Origin: Chloroflexota bacterium
GTDB lineage: Bacteria > Chloroflexota > UBA6077 > CF-72
DNA length: 37,715 nt
Assembly (NCBI GenBank): GCA_019247515.1
Contig: JAFAOS010000366.1
Location: 1 to 37,715 of the forward strand
Direction of reading: 5' to 3'
Program-made: the position numbers and the translations under genes
The notes under the pieces: model-generated
Seen by the model: the letters and a program-made list of their open reading frames with translations, nothing else
The model's database searches: none
Told to the model about the DNA's origin: nothing
Shown here: positions 7,686 to 15,220 of the stretch, in pieces
How positions within the stretch are numbered: the stretch's first letter is position 1
How the letters are laid out: every line of letters starts with the position of its first letter

Positions 7686-8201
7686 TCAGTTCCCCGGAGG
7701 GGTCCCGCTGTTGGACGTGGCGGCGTAATCATGCTCTTCAGGCGGCGCGGCGTCTTGCAGCCTCGATGGACACTTGGCCAGCACGTCGCTGGCCGTGAAG
7801 GTGCCCTGCGCATTCAACTTGCCCTCGGCGACGATCTCGACGTCCCCGGCACTGGTGTCGGCCATCGTATCGGGCACCTGGCCACCGGTGTAGGTGACGG
7901 TGAGCGGCGTGCTGGCCGCGGCGTCGGCGATCAGGAAATGGACACTCAGGCCGTCACCCTCGTGCCGCAGCGAGCCAGGCACGAGCGTGCCAGAGACGCG
8001 CAGCACCTGGTTCTGAGCCGACGCGCCTTGCGCCTGCAGCTCGCTGACCGTCAGAAAATACTCCGTCGTGCCTCGCAATCCCATGGTCACGAGATACGCA
8101 ACCGCCAGCGCAATGACCCCCCCGGCGATGAAGAACTTGAGGTTGCTGCCGCCCGGCAGCGACCGGCTTGGCCTGGGGCTAGATTGAACTACTGAGGCCA
8201 C
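7686..8201 (-). CDS. ccmE: Cytochrome c maturation heme chaperone CcmE, cysteine type
   Basis: Periplasmic heme chaperone that carries heme from CcmC/CcmAB to CcmF. The 171-residue product has a cytoplasmic N-terminus, one membrane anchor (about 22-42, FFIAGGVIALAVAYLVT), and an OB-fold beta barrel with VLRVSGTLVPGS, VHFLIAD, and VEIVAEGKLNAQGTF. The heme-binding position reads LAKCPSRLQ, with Cys144 where the common type has the His of HxxxY. Cys-type CcmE proteins are known, usually as CxxxY; here the Tyr position is Leu148. The gene overlaps the CopD-like gene by 23 bases upstream and is followed by ccmF after three bases. Confidence 0.92.
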   Translation of the reverse strand: MASVVQSSPRPSRSLPGGSNLKFFIAGGVIALAVAYLVTMGLRGTTEYFLTVSELQAQGASAQNQVLRVSGTLVPGSLRHEGDGLSVHFLIADAAASTPLTVTYTGGQVPDTMADTSAGDVEIVAEGKLNAQGTFTASDVLAKCPSRLQDAAPPEEHDYAATSNSGTPPGN

Positions 8202-8607
8202 TCTCGAAAACCCCCTTGAGCACCGCTGCCAGAAAAACGGTGGCGGCCCCGAAGATCAGCACGATTCGACCGTCCAGCCCGCCGACCGGTAAGCCTACTC
8301 GCCGCCAGCGGAAGGCAAACTGATACGCCACCACGGCGCACACCACCTTGAGGGCGAGCACCCCCGCGTACAGCCCGCCCGCGCCATGTGAAAGTCGATC
8401 GAAGCTCAGGACCGCCCCCGTTGCCAGGAACACCAGCAGGCTGAGGTCGGTGATCTCTTTGAACCGCTGGCGTGCCGCGGCGGGGTCGCCTCGAGGCGGA
8501 CCGTCCAGCCACAGGACAGCGCTCCAACCCAGGAAGACGATTGATGCGGCAGCGTGCAGCCATCGAAGGACGACCAGCAGTCCCTCAGCCAGATCGGCCG
8601 CTGGCAC
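8179..8607 (-). CDS. CopD-like four-helix membrane protein
   Basis: A 142-residue integral membrane protein with four predicted helices (about 8-30, 50-70, 78-98 and 115-135). The first has VVLRWLHAAASIVFLGWSAVL, with His18 in the R-W-L-H context typical of CopD-like and related copper/heme membrane proteins, and GPPRGDPAAARQRFKEITD forms the following loop. No copper function can be proved from this. It overlaps the thioredoxin gene by 23 bases upstream and ccmE by 23 bases downstream, so it is part of the ccm operon. It might help supply heme or metal, or hold a place near the absent CcmC, but it lacks the CcmC tryptophan-rich motif. Confidence 0.72.
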   Translation of the reverse strand: MPAADLAEGLLVVLRWLHAAASIVFLGWSAVLWLDGPPRGDPAAARQRFKEITDLSLLVFLATGAVLSFDRLSHGAGGLYAGVLALKVVCAVVAYQFAFRWRRVGLPVGGLDGRIVLIFGAATVFLAAVLKGVFESGLSSSI

Positions 8608-9175
8608 GCTGCAGCTCGCCCAGGAACTGCTCCAGGTCAGCTGACGTCAGCACGTTCCACTTGCGGACGAGGTGCCCGTCGGTCGCGATGAAATACGTCT
8701 CGGGCACGCCGCGCATCCCGTACTGGACCGAGATCGATCCGGCGTTCCCCGACCCGTTCAAATAGGTGATGCCGTATTTGTGAAGAAACGACTGGGCGTC
8801 CGAGTCGATGTCCTGAACGTCAACGCCGACGAACGTCACCGTGTCACCGTAGCGCCGCGCGGCGTCCTGCATGACCGGCGCCTCATCCGCGCACGGCCCG
8901 CACCAGGATGCCCAGAAGTTCACGACCACGGGTTTGCCTGAGTGCAGCGCGCTCGACAGGCTGAAGGACGATCCGTCGAACAGGCCGAGCGTGAAATCGG
9001 GCGCGGCCGTGAACGGCACGTCGACGACCTTGCTGCTGGCGACTTCCTTTTCCTGCAGGCCAAACCACAGCAGAACGAGCAGACCAATGACCACCGCTCC
9101 CGAAACCGCGGCCAATGCCGCGGGTAGCCAGGGACGGGTCGAAACGTGTGGAATGGTCTCGTCCTGGATCGCCAC
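8585..9175 (-). CDS. TlpA/ResA-like thioredoxin (CcmG role)
   Basis: Membrane-anchored periplasmic thiol-disulfide reductase, 196 residues. An N-terminal membrane anchor (about 17-40) is followed by the thioredoxin fold: [10 protein letters not shown], then [18 protein letters not shown] with the active-site pair Cys92/Cys95, FVGVDVQD, and the cis-Pro loop [11 protein letters not shown]. The family reduces disulfides in apocytochromes before heme attachment, the job of CcmG/DsbE. As the first gene of the ccm operon it fits that role well. The ATG at 9175 lies only 36 bases from the divergent aminotransferase start. Confidence 0.92.
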   Translation of the reverse strand: MAIQDETIPHVSTRPWLPAALAAVSGAVVIGLLVLLWFGLQEKEVASSKVVDVPFTAAPDFTLGLFDGSSFSLSSALHSGKPVVVNFWASWCGPCADEAPVMQDAARRYGDTVTFVGVDVQDIDSDAQSFLHKYGITYLNGSGNAGSISVQYGMRGVPETYFIATDGHLVRKWNVLTSADLEQFLGELQRASGRSG

Positions 9176-9183
9176 CGACTCAG

Positions 9184-9212
9184 TCTAGAGGATGCCGTAG
9201 AGTCCTTGACAA
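9184..9212 (-). promoter_or_regulatory. Candidate promoter of the ccm operon
   Basis: On the minus strand TTGTCA (9207-9212) and TCTAGA (9184-9189) are separated by 17 bases, a good -35 and a weak -10. Transcription would begin only a few bases before the ATG at 9175, giving a nearly leaderless message. The -35 box overlaps the divergent ATG at 9212. The call rests on spacing and the -35 match only. Confidence 0.3.
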
Positions 9213-10408
9213 TGAACGTCCGCCTGAACGCGCCCGAAGATCGCCACGCTCCCCAGCGCATTCTCATGGCGCCAGGTCCGAGCAACGTCCATCCGCGCGT
9301 GATTCAGGCGCTGATCGAGCCGCTCGTCGGGCATAAGGACCCCTCCTTTCTTGCTGCAATGGAGGACACGGCGGCGCTGCTGCGCGAGGTGTTCCAGACG
9401 CGCAACCGGGCGACCTTCGCCCTGCCGGCCACGGGCGGCAGCGGCATGGAGGCCGCGCTCGTCAACGTGCTCGAACCGGGCGACACGGTGGTAGTGGCCA
9501 ACGCGGGCTTCTTCGCGCAGCGCATGGTCGATATCTGCACGCGTTTGACGGGAGTCAACGTGGTGGTTGTTCCAGGCGCCTGGGGCGAGCCGGTGGCCCG
9601 TGACGCGGTTTTGAGCGCGATTCGCCAGCACCGTCCACGCGCCCTGGCGATCGTCCACGGAGAAACGTCGACGGGCGTCGAACAGCCGCTGGAGGGGCTG
9701 GCCGCCGAATGCCACGCGCAGGATGCGTTGCTCGTCGTCGACGCGGTGGCCACGCTTGGCGGCGTGCGCTTGCCGGTGGACGAGTGGGAGATCGACGTCT
9801 GTTTCAGCGGCTCGCAGAAGTGCCTCTCCGCACCGCCCGGCATGGCGCCCATCACCATTTCGGACCGCGCGATGCGCGCGATCGAGGCTCGTCACACACC
9901 GGTAGCAAGCTGGTATTTCGACCTCAGGCTGCATGCTCGACTGTGGGACACTGACCATTCGTATCACCACACCTCGCCGGTGCTCAGCGTGTACGCCCTT
10001 CGCGAAGCGCTCCGCCTCGTCGTCGAAGAGGGAGTGGACGCGCGCATCGCCCGCCATTGCCTGCACGCGATGGCGCTCGGGCAGGGCATCGAGGCGCTCG
10101 GGCTCCAGCAGTTCGCCTGCCAGGGCTTTCGCATGCCATCGGTGGTTACCGCCCTGACGCCGGCTGGCGTCTCCGCGCGCGCCGTGCGCAAGCTGCTGCT
10201 TGACTCGCTCAACGTGGAGATCAGCGTTGGCCTCGGCGAGCGGTCGGACGGAATGTGGCGCATCGGGGTCATGGGTCACTCGGCCCAGCAGGCCAATGTC
10301 ATGCTGGTGCTCACCGGGCTGGAGCAGGCACTGCGGTGCGTCGGGTTGACCCCAGGCGGATCAGGTGCGCGCGCGGCAGCCGAGGTCTACGAGCACACCC
10401 GTTTGTAA
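9212..10408 (+). CDS. Class V aminotransferase (serine/alanine-glyoxylate type)
   Basis: A pyridoxal-phosphate aminotransferase of 398 residues in the serine-pyruvate/alanine-glyoxylate branch. Seen are the N-terminal MAPGPSNVHPRV and GHKDPSF motifs, the cofactor loop ATGGSGMEAALVNVLEPGD, HGETSTGVEQPL, the Asp of LLVVDAVATLGG (Asp177) that contacts the pyridine nitrogen, and Lys203 in CFSGSQKCLSAPPG as the Schiff-base lysine. A late GERSDGMWRIGVMGH motif carries the substrate-binding Arg. These enzymes move amino groups between serine or alanine and glyoxylate or pyruvate; the exact pair cannot be told. The ATG at 9212 fits the family start; the frame is open upstream to 9146, inside the divergent gene's region. 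Confidence 0.92.
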   Translation: MNVRLNAPEDRHAPQRILMAPGPSNVHPRVIQALIEPLVGHKDPSFLAAMEDTAALLREVFQTRNRATFALPATGGSGMEAALVNVLEPGDTVVVANAGFFAQRMVDICTRLTGVNVVVVPGAWGEPVARDAVLSAIRQHRPRALAIVHGETSTGVEQPLEGLAAECHAQDALLVVDAVATLGGVRLPVDEWEIDVCFSGSQKCLSAPPGMAPITISDRAMRAIEARHTPVASWYFDLRLHARLWDTDHSYHHTSPVLSVYALREALRLVVEEGVDARIARHCLHAMALGQGIEALGLQQFACQGFRMPSVVTALTPAGVSARAVRKLLLDSLNVEISVGLGERSDGMWRIGVMGHSAQQANVMLVLTGLEQALRCVGLTPGGSGARAAAEVYEHTRL

Positions 10409-11086
10409 CTATCCCAGGGCGGCCATCTGCCGCAGCGCGATCCGATTGTCTGGTTCGCGCGCGAGGGTCCGCTCGAAGGCATGCCGCGCGCCGTCCCTGT
10501 CGCCCAGCTCTATCAGCGCCCGCCCAAGCATGTTCGTGCCGCGCGGCCCGAGCGGCTCGCCGCCGCGCAGCGCGTCCACTGCTGCCTGCCACTGTTCCTT
10601 CTGGATCAATCCGGCGGCCAGGGCCTCAACCTCTTCAGCTTTCACCACTGCCCGCGCGGGCGCGGCTCGGGCGGACGGCGGCGCCCACGGCACGCCCGCG
10701 CGCTGACACAGGTCCATCAGTAGACGCTCGGTATCCGCGGCGCTGGCCTGGCCCAGGGCCGCGATCGGCCGGCCGTGTAACGTGCGAATGCCGCCGGCCA
10801 GTGGCAGGCCTTCCCCAAGCAGGTCTCGGCCCAGGTCGCTGCCGAGGAGCACGACGCCCCGCGGATGCGCCCGCTGCATGCTCACCCCAATGGCCGCTCG
10901 AGACGCGCCGCGATCGAGAGCCTTCGCCAGGACCATCACGCCGACGGCTAGCCGCGCGACCAGCGGTGCGATTTGCGCCCCGTGCGGCAGTGCCGGGAGC
11001 ATCTGATGGGCCTGCGGCGGGTCGTCGATCTCGCGTGCAGTCGGCGCCAGGTCAGCGGCTTCGCGGGCGACCATCAACAGATCCAT
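10409..11086 (-). CDS. TPR-containing protein of unknown function
   Basis: A 225-residue predicted cytoplasmic protein. The C-terminal third (about 155-225) reads as tetratricopeptide helices, with LAAGLIQKEQWQAAVDALR and LGRALIELGDRDGARHAFER followed by LAREPDNRIALRQMAALG. The N-terminal part has hydrophobic patches (VARLAVGVMVLAKAL, HPRGVVLLGSDLG) but I do not recognise its family. Its stop immediately adjoins the aminotransferase stop, so the two genes converge with no gap. The plus-strand frame over the same bases is Arg/Pro-rich and looks like a shadow. Confidence 0.62.
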   Translation of the reverse strand: MDLLMVAREAADLAPTAREIDDPPQAHQMLPALPHGAQIAPLVARLAVGVMVLAKALDRGASRAAIGVSMQRAHPRGVVLLGSDLGRDLLGEGLPLAGGIRTLHGRPIAALGQASAADTERLLMDLCQRAGVPWAPPSARAAPARAVVKAEEVEALAAGLIQKEQWQAAVDALRGGEPLGPRGTNMLGRALIELGDRDGARHAFERTLAREPDNRIALRQMAALG

Positions 11087-11202
11087 CTCGCAATCATTTC
11101 ATGCCACCGCCAGGGTGCGGCAAGAGGCCGTTACGACCCGGTTACGCCGATCCGCGTCGAGTGGTGACGTCCAACTGGTACGCTTAGGCTGGACAGACAC
11201 CC

Positions 11203-11580
11203 GTGGCCGTGGAATCCCAGACGCAGCGACCGATCGAAGTCGAAAACGTCCGCCAGGAAGAGCATCACTTCGGCGGCGACATCGTCTGGTGGACGCTGCT
11301 GCTCCTGTTCAGCATCCCGGTGCTGCTCTGGGGCCTGTCGTTGACACCCGACACCATCGGCTTCCTGATCCTCGGCGTGGGCGGGATCATGGCCGGGCTG
11401 GCTTTCGCGCAAATCATGTTTCGGCTGCCGTACTTCACGAACAGCTTCGTCAGGAGCGTGGTCATCGTGCTGCTGCTGACTCTCGTGGTGTGCGGCATTG
11501 CCTTCCTCTTCAACCTGACGCTGCCGGTACCCGAAGCGCGCCTCGACGTGACCTTCAAGCCGCCGATCTCGGGCGGCTAG
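11203..11580 (+). CDS. Small membrane protein of unknown function
   Basis: A 125-residue protein with a charged N-terminus (about 1-27) and three predicted membrane segments: IVWWTLLLLFSIPVLLWGLS (about 27-46), a Gly-rich segment with GFLILGVGGIMAGLAFAQI (about 52-70), and VVIVLLLTLVVCGIAFLFN (about 86-104). It ends in a short polar tail. No family is recognised. The GTG start at 11203 lacks a clear ribosome binding site. It diverges from the TPR gene across a 116-base gap, which holds several GTTACG-type short motifs but no promoter I would defend. A palindromic repeat element follows 14 bases after its stop. Confidence 0.6.
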   Translation: MAVESQTQRPIEVENVRQEEHHFGGDIVWWTLLLLFSIPVLLWGLSLTPDTIGFLILGVGGIMAGLAFAQIMFRLPYFTNSFVRSVVIVLLLTLVVCGIAFLFNLTLPVPEARLDVTFKPPISGG

Positions 11581-11594
11581 TCCCATCACGGTCA

Positions 11595-11699
11595 CCTCTC
11601 CCCCTGGGAGAGGTCGCGCGCCAGCGCGGGTGAGGGATGGGCATCCGCCTACTTAGGTACCCCCTCACGCCTACCCTCTCCCAGGGGGAGAGGGGGTGG
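11595..11699. repeat. Composite palindromic repeat element, copy 1
   Basis: Two hairpins face each other. The left arm (11595-11613) is CCTCTCCCCCTGGGAGAGG followed by GGTGAGGG; the right arm (11661-11699) has CCCCTCACG, then CCCTCTCCCAGGGGGAGAGG. The whole block folds as a large imperfect palindrome with sub-hairpins at each end, as REP/MITE-type elements do. A second copy with the same architecture lies at 35205-35325. The right arm supplies the last codons and stop of the SH3 gene at 11671. Confidence 0.75.
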
Positions 11700-12192
11700 C
11701 CTCTACCGGCCTGGCCACCACGCTCGTCACCCAGCCCTCGACGCCGTCAGCCGTGCGTACGTGAAGCCAGTCGCCGCTGCCGGGCACGTCGCGGTGTTCG
11801 AGCACGTCCAGGACTTGCTGCTCGCGCAGCGCCGCGACAGGCCTGCCCGTCACCGGGTCAGCTCGCAGCACCGCGCCCAGCCCGCCCGTGTTGGCGATTA
11901 CGATGCGTTCGCCGGTTGGCGTCGCCCTCGGCGTGGGCGGCGTGGTGGCCGTTGACGCGGGCGGCGCCAGCGTCGGAGGCGGCGCCTGGTCCAGCGTCGA
12001 GGCGCGCCCGCGCGCAGCGGTCGGCGTCGCATCCGACAAGCTGAAACCGGGTGTCGGCGTGACGATGGTTACCCCGGGCGCGGGTGCTGGCACGGAACTC
12101 GCCAGATCGAGAAGCCTTGGCATCTCCACCACGACCAGCAACGGCACTCCCAGCAACGCGATGATCAGCACAGCGCGGACGAGGTTCGCCAC
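11671..12192 (-). CDS. Membrane-anchored SH3-like domain protein
   Basis: A 173-residue protein with an N-terminal hydrophobic segment (VRAVLIIALLGVPLLVVVEM, signal or anchor), a Thr/Pro/Ala-rich linker (about 35-100), and a C-terminal bacterial SH3-like domain with NTGGLGAVLRADP, VAALREQQVLDVLEH and WLHVRTADGVEGWVTS. Such domains bind cell-wall peptides or proteins outside the membrane. I chose GTG 12192 because it starts just before the anchor; the frame is open to 12267 but the extra 25 residues do not look like a signal. The last codons and stop lie in the right arm of a dispersed palindromic repeat, so the C-terminal ATPSPPGRG is repeat-derived. Confidence 0.75.
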   Translation of the reverse strand: MANLVRAVLIIALLGVPLLVVVEMPRLLDLASSVPAPAPGVTIVTPTPGFSLSDATPTAARGRASTLDQAPPPTLAPPASTATTPPTPRATPTGERIVIANTGGLGAVLRADPVTGRPVAALREQQVLDVLEHRDVPGSGDWLHVRTADGVEGWVTSVVARPVEATPSPPGRG

Positions 12193-12245
12193 CGAGCACA
12201 CGTTACCGTAGCGAGAAGTCCAGTCCGTACTACAGTAAGCCCACA

Positions 12246-12914
12246 ATGTTGCCTGGCCGTCCGCCACGCGCGCTCATCGTCGCGCGCGTGCAGGCCATCG
12301 AAATTAGCCTGGACTGGCGCTGGCCGCCGGTGCTCGCGCTCGGCACGTGGCTTCTGGCACAGAACGTTCTACCCGCGCGTTTCCCGAGTTGGGAGCTGGG
12401 CACCACCTGGTTGACGGCGGCGGCCGCGGTCCTCGCGGGAGAGGTCGCGCTACTCCTTCACGAGCTGTCACATGCCCTGATTGCCCGCTCGCACGGGCAG
12501 CATGTCACGCGCATCGTCTTCCACGGCTTCCAGGCGCAGACCGTCATCGAAGAAACGCCGTCAGCGCCGTTGTGCGAGGTGCTCACCGCGCTCGCGGGAC
12601 CAACCATCAATCTGTTGCTGGCTGGTCTCGCGGGGGTGATTCGTTTTGCATTCCTGGTGCAGGGTCCGCTCGACGCGTTCCTGCTGATGCTGACCGTCGG
12701 TAATGCCGCCGCGGCGGTGTTGAGCCTGCTGCCCTTCGGTTCTGCCGACGGGGCACGCGCATTGGCCGCTCTGCGGCGGCACTGCCGCTTAGAAGGCGAG
12801 ATTGCCTGTGAGCGCCAGGACGATGACGATCAGAATCAACAGGCCCAACGGCGACCAGCCGTAGTAGCCCCATCCGCGGGTGCTGCCAAAGCCGCCGCCC
12901 AACAAGGCGAGTAA
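12246..12914 (+). CDS. M50 (site-2) family zinc metalloprotease
   Basis: An intramembrane protease-like protein of 222 residues. The zinc motif HELSH (His72-Glu73-His76) sits at the end of a membrane segment (ALLLHELSHALIARSHG), followed by the family motif ALAGPTINLLLAGLAG and, in the third core helix, LLPFGSADGARAL with Asp168 in the place of the third zinc ligand. The core therefore looks complete and compact. After about residue 178 the sequence turns into a polar Gln/Ala-rich tail that runs antisense to a small DUF3309 gene (12789-12944), so those last 45 residues may not be conserved. A true end nearer 12790 would need a frameshift. Confidence 0.82.
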   Translation: MLPGRPPRALIVARVQAIEISLDWRWPPVLALGTWLLAQNVLPARFPSWELGTTWLTAAAAVLAGEVALLLHELSHALIARSHGQHVTRIVFHGFQAQTVIEETPSAPLCEVLTALAGPTINLLLAGLAGVIRFAFLVQGPLDAFLLMLTVGNAAAAVLSLLPFGSADGARALAALRRHCRLEGEIACERQDDDDQNQQAQRRPAVVAPSAGAAKAAAQQGE

Positions 12915-12944
12915 CAAGAGAATGACGAGGATCGTCAGGAGCAT
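12789..12944 (-). CDS. DUF3309-like small membrane peptide
   Basis: A 51-residue peptide too short for most gene callers. It starts at ATG 12944 and ends with TAA at 12789-12791. It has a hydrophobic N-terminus (MLLTILVILLLLALLGGG), a Gly/Trp/Tyr turn (GWGYYGWSPLG) and a second hydrophobic segment (LLILIVIVLALTG). This layout of two helices around a Gly/Tyr-rich loop is that of DUF3309 peptides. An excellent ribosome binding site, AGGAGGAGA on the minus strand (12952-12960), precedes it, the best in the window. It lies antisense to the last 126 bases of the M50 protease gene. Function is unknown for the family. Confidence 0.78.
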   Translation of the reverse strand: MLLTILVILLLLALLGGGFGSTRGWGYYGWSPLGLLILIVIVLALTGNLAF

Positions 12945-13011
12945 GTCTTGGTCTCCTCCTTATCTGGCGGTGAAGAAGGCAAGGCGCGTGCCACCGCGCG
13001 CGTAGAACGCG

Positions 13012-14160
13012 GTGCTCGTCGGGGTCGATGCCAGCCGCGTCACCCGCGCGCAGCGCACTGGCACCGAGAACTACTCGCTCCACGTGCTGCGCGAATTGCT
13101 GGCTGCCGATCATGACAACGCCTACCGCCTGTACCTGAGTGCGGCCCTGCCCGAAGGACTTCTGCCACGCCATCCGCACGCGACGACACGCCTGATCGGT
13201 CTGCCACGACTCTGGACGCACGTGGGTCTCTCGCGCGAGATGCGTCGCGATCCGCCCGATGTCCTGTTCGTGCCGAGCCACGTCTTGCCGCTGCGCGCCC
13301 CGCCCAGGTCAGTGGTGGTCGTCTACGACGTCGGGCACCGCCTCTTCCCGCGCGCACACGCCTTCTCGGAGCGGCTGTACCTGGAGTGGTCGATTCGACG
13401 CCACGTACGCATCGCTACCCGCCTGCTGACGATCTCCGAAGCGTCCAGACGCGACCTGGTGCGGCTGTACGGCGCCGATCCGGCCCGCATCGACGTGGCC
13501 TATCCCGCGGTCGACCAGCGCTTTCGTCCAGCGTCGGCCGAGGAGATCGACCGAGCCCGCCGGCGCCACGGCCTCGCCGACCCGTACGTCCTGCACCTGG
13601 GCACCATCAAACCCCGTAAGAACCTGCCGCGGCTGGTCGAGGCGTTCGCCCGAGCCGACTTGCCTCGTGACGTCCAGCTCGTGCTCGGCGGGATGACGAC
13701 GTATGGCGGCGGCCCGCTGGAAGAGGCCATCCGCGCGCGCGGGCTCGAGCAGCGCGTGAAGCGACTGGCGTACGTGCCTGACGCGGACCTGGCGGGCCTG
13801 TTCAGCGGCGCGGCCTGCGTGGCCATCGTCAGTCTGTACGAAGGCTTCGGCATGCCAGCCCTGGAGGCGTTGGCCTGCGGAGCGCCACTGCTCGCGAGCA
13901 ACCGCGGCTCACTGCCAGAGATTGCTTCTGAGGCCGCGGTCATCGTGGACCCGCTGAACGTGGACGCCATCAAGGCCGGACTCGAACGCCTGACGGGTGA
14001 CGCATCGCTGCGCGACGAGCTTCAGCAGCGAGGCCCAGCCCGCGCCGCGGACTTCAAGTGGTCGGCCGCGGCGCGCGTCACGCGGGATGCGCTCGAAGCG
14101 GCGTTCCAGACAGATGCTCACACACGCGCGCCATTTCCGCGGCGGTCCGCTGCCAGCTGA
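13012..14160 (+). CDS. Glycosyltransferase family 4 (GT-B fold)
   Basis: A 382-residue retaining glycosyltransferase. The N-terminal Rossmann half begins VGVDASRV and has the acceptor-side motif TGTENYSLHVLRELL; the C-terminal half has YVLHLGTIKPRKNLPRLVEA and the nucleotide-sugar binding stretch SLYEGFGMPALEALACG followed by PLLASNRGSLPE. The E-x7-E signature (Glu in YEGFG and Glu in ALEAL) is intact. Similar proteins move mannose or other sugars onto envelope polysaccharides. The GTG at 13012 gives the family start. Its 3' end overlaps the convergent glycosyltransferase gene by 83 bases, so the last 25 or so residues (with RAPFPRRSAAS) may be poorly conserved. Confidence 0.9.
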   Translation: MLVGVDASRVTRAQRTGTENYSLHVLRELLAADHDNAYRLYLSAALPEGLLPRHPHATTRLIGLPRLWTHVGLSREMRRDPPDVLFVPSHVLPLRAPPRSVVVVYDVGHRLFPRAHAFSERLYLEWSIRRHVRIATRLLTISEASRRDLVRLYGADPARIDVAYPAVDQRFRPASAEEIDRARRRHGLADPYVLHLGTIKPRKNLPRLVEAFARADLPRDVQLVLGGMTTYGGGPLEEAIRARGLEQRVKRLAYVPDADLAGLFSGAACVAIVSLYEGFGMPALEALACGAPLLASNRGSLPEIASEAAVIVDPLNVDAIKAGLERLTGDASLRDELQQRGPARAADFKWSAAARVTRDALEAAFQTDAHTRAPFPRRSAAS

Positions 14161-15115
14161 ATTGCTCGGCGCGGCCGCGAGCGGCCAACCCGAACGCATG
14201 GCGGCGCCGCGGATCGTGGACGAGCAGTCGCACTCGCTGGCGGAAGGTGACCTCGTCGCTCACCAGGTAGCCGGTCTCGCCGTCGACCACCGTCTCTTGC
14301 AAGCCGCCGTCACGCCAGGCGACGACCGGCACGCCGCACGCCATCGCTTCCAAGGGCGCCAGGCCGAACTCCTCTCCGTAGGGCGCAAACACCGCCACCG
14401 CCGCGCCGCGATACGCCTCAGCCAGGTCCGATGAGGTGAGGCGCCCGCGGAAGAAGACGCCGCGCGGGGCTCGCGACCGCCACTCGCGCAAGACCTCGGG
14501 CGCCGCGCCACCGACTACGTGCAGCGGCAGGTCGGGCACGTCGCGCCACAGATCGATCAGGCGGTCGATGCCCTTTTCGGAGGACAGACGACTGACGGAA
14601 AGGGCGTAGGCCGGCTCGAACGCAGGCCGCGGATGGAACAGCGCCAGGTCGACGCCGGGGTAGACCACCGCGTCGGGAACGCGTCGATACAGTTGTCGCA
14701 AACGCGCCGCGGCGTAGTGGCTGTTGGCCACCAGCTGCGCGGCGCGCCGCACGGCCAGGAAATCCACGGCGCGCCGCGCCAGCAGGTCGAGGCGGCGCGC
14801 ACCAGGCTGCAGAAATATGCTGCGCGTGGAGTGGACCCAGTACGCCACGCGCGGTCCATTGCGCATCGCCAGCAAGTTGGCCCCGAACGAGTTGGTGACG
14901 ATCGCGTCGGCCTCGACCCGCGACAGCAGCCAGCGCGATCGCCCGTAGCGCGTGTACGGCAGGCTGGCCAGCTCCGGATAGGTGCGACGCGGGTCGAATC
15001 CGCCGAGCAACAGGTGGACCTCGTGGCGCTCGATCAACGCGCGGCCGAGCTCGAGCACCGCGCGTTCGCCGCCGCCAAAGGTGTTGGCGTGACTGTGCGC
15101 CAGGACGATGCGCAT
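14078..15115 (-). CDS. Glycosyltransferase family 4 (GT-B fold)
   Basis: A 345-residue GT4 enzyme. It starts with RIVLAHSHANTFGGGERAVL, the Gly-rich acceptor loop of the family, has YVSHSTRS-like YWVHSTRSIFLQPG, then YALSVSRLSSEKGIDRLIDL opening the C-terminal domain, and ends its catalytic core with APYGEEFGLAPLEAMACG and PVVAWRDGGLQETV. The E-x7-E pair is intact. The ATG at 15115 was chosen because it begins the first beta strand; the frame is open to 15400 but that part lies in a tandem repeat region and reads as repeats. A GGAG motif lies just before the ATG. It is convergent with, and overlaps, the gene at 13012-14160; the two probably act in the same envelope polysaccharide pathway. Confidence 0.9.
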   Translation of the reverse strand: MRIVLAHSHANTFGGGERAVLELGRALIERHEVHLLLGGFDPRRTYPELASLPYTRYGRSRWLLSRVEADAIVTNSFGANLLAMRNGPRVAYWVHSTRSIFLQPGARRLDLLARRAVDFLAVRRAAQLVANSHYAAARLRQLYRRVPDAVVYPGVDLALFHPRPAFEPAYALSVSRLSSEKGIDRLIDLWRDVPDLPLHVVGGAAPEVLREWRSRAPRGVFFRGRLTSSDLAEAYRGAAVAVFAPYGEEFGLAPLEAMACGVPVVAWRDGGLQETVVDGETGYLVSDEVTFRQRVRLLVHDPRRRHAFGLAARGRAEQFSWQRTAAEMARVCEHLSGTPLRAHPA

Positions 15116-15183
15116 ACGCTCCGAACTATGAACCCACTGGGGAGTGAGTGCCGGCGCTCGTGGCGCATAACTCGGGCCTTGTC

Positions 15184-15209
15184 GGTCGGTAGGGGAGACC
15201 CCTACGACC
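15184..15209. repeat. Strong hairpin upstream of the glycosyltransferase gene
   Basis: GTAGGGG and CCCCTAC (15189-15195 and 15199-15205) pair perfectly across an AGA loop. GGTC and GACC extend the stem beyond one bulged base. No T-run follows on either strand, so a simple rho-independent terminator is unlikely. It sits in the 5' flank of the minus-strand glycosyltransferase gene. Confidence 0.6.
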
Positions 15210-15220
15210 CCCAGGGATGG

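Noticed and set aside
9206..9211. TTGACA on the plus strand just before the aminotransferase ATG
   Set aside because: It is too close to the ATG to be its -35 box; the minus-strand reading TTGTCA fits the ccm operon better.
10255..11187. Plus-strand frame of 310 codons after the aminotransferase
   Set aside because: Arg/Ala/Pro-rich with no motif, and antisense to a TPR-containing frame.
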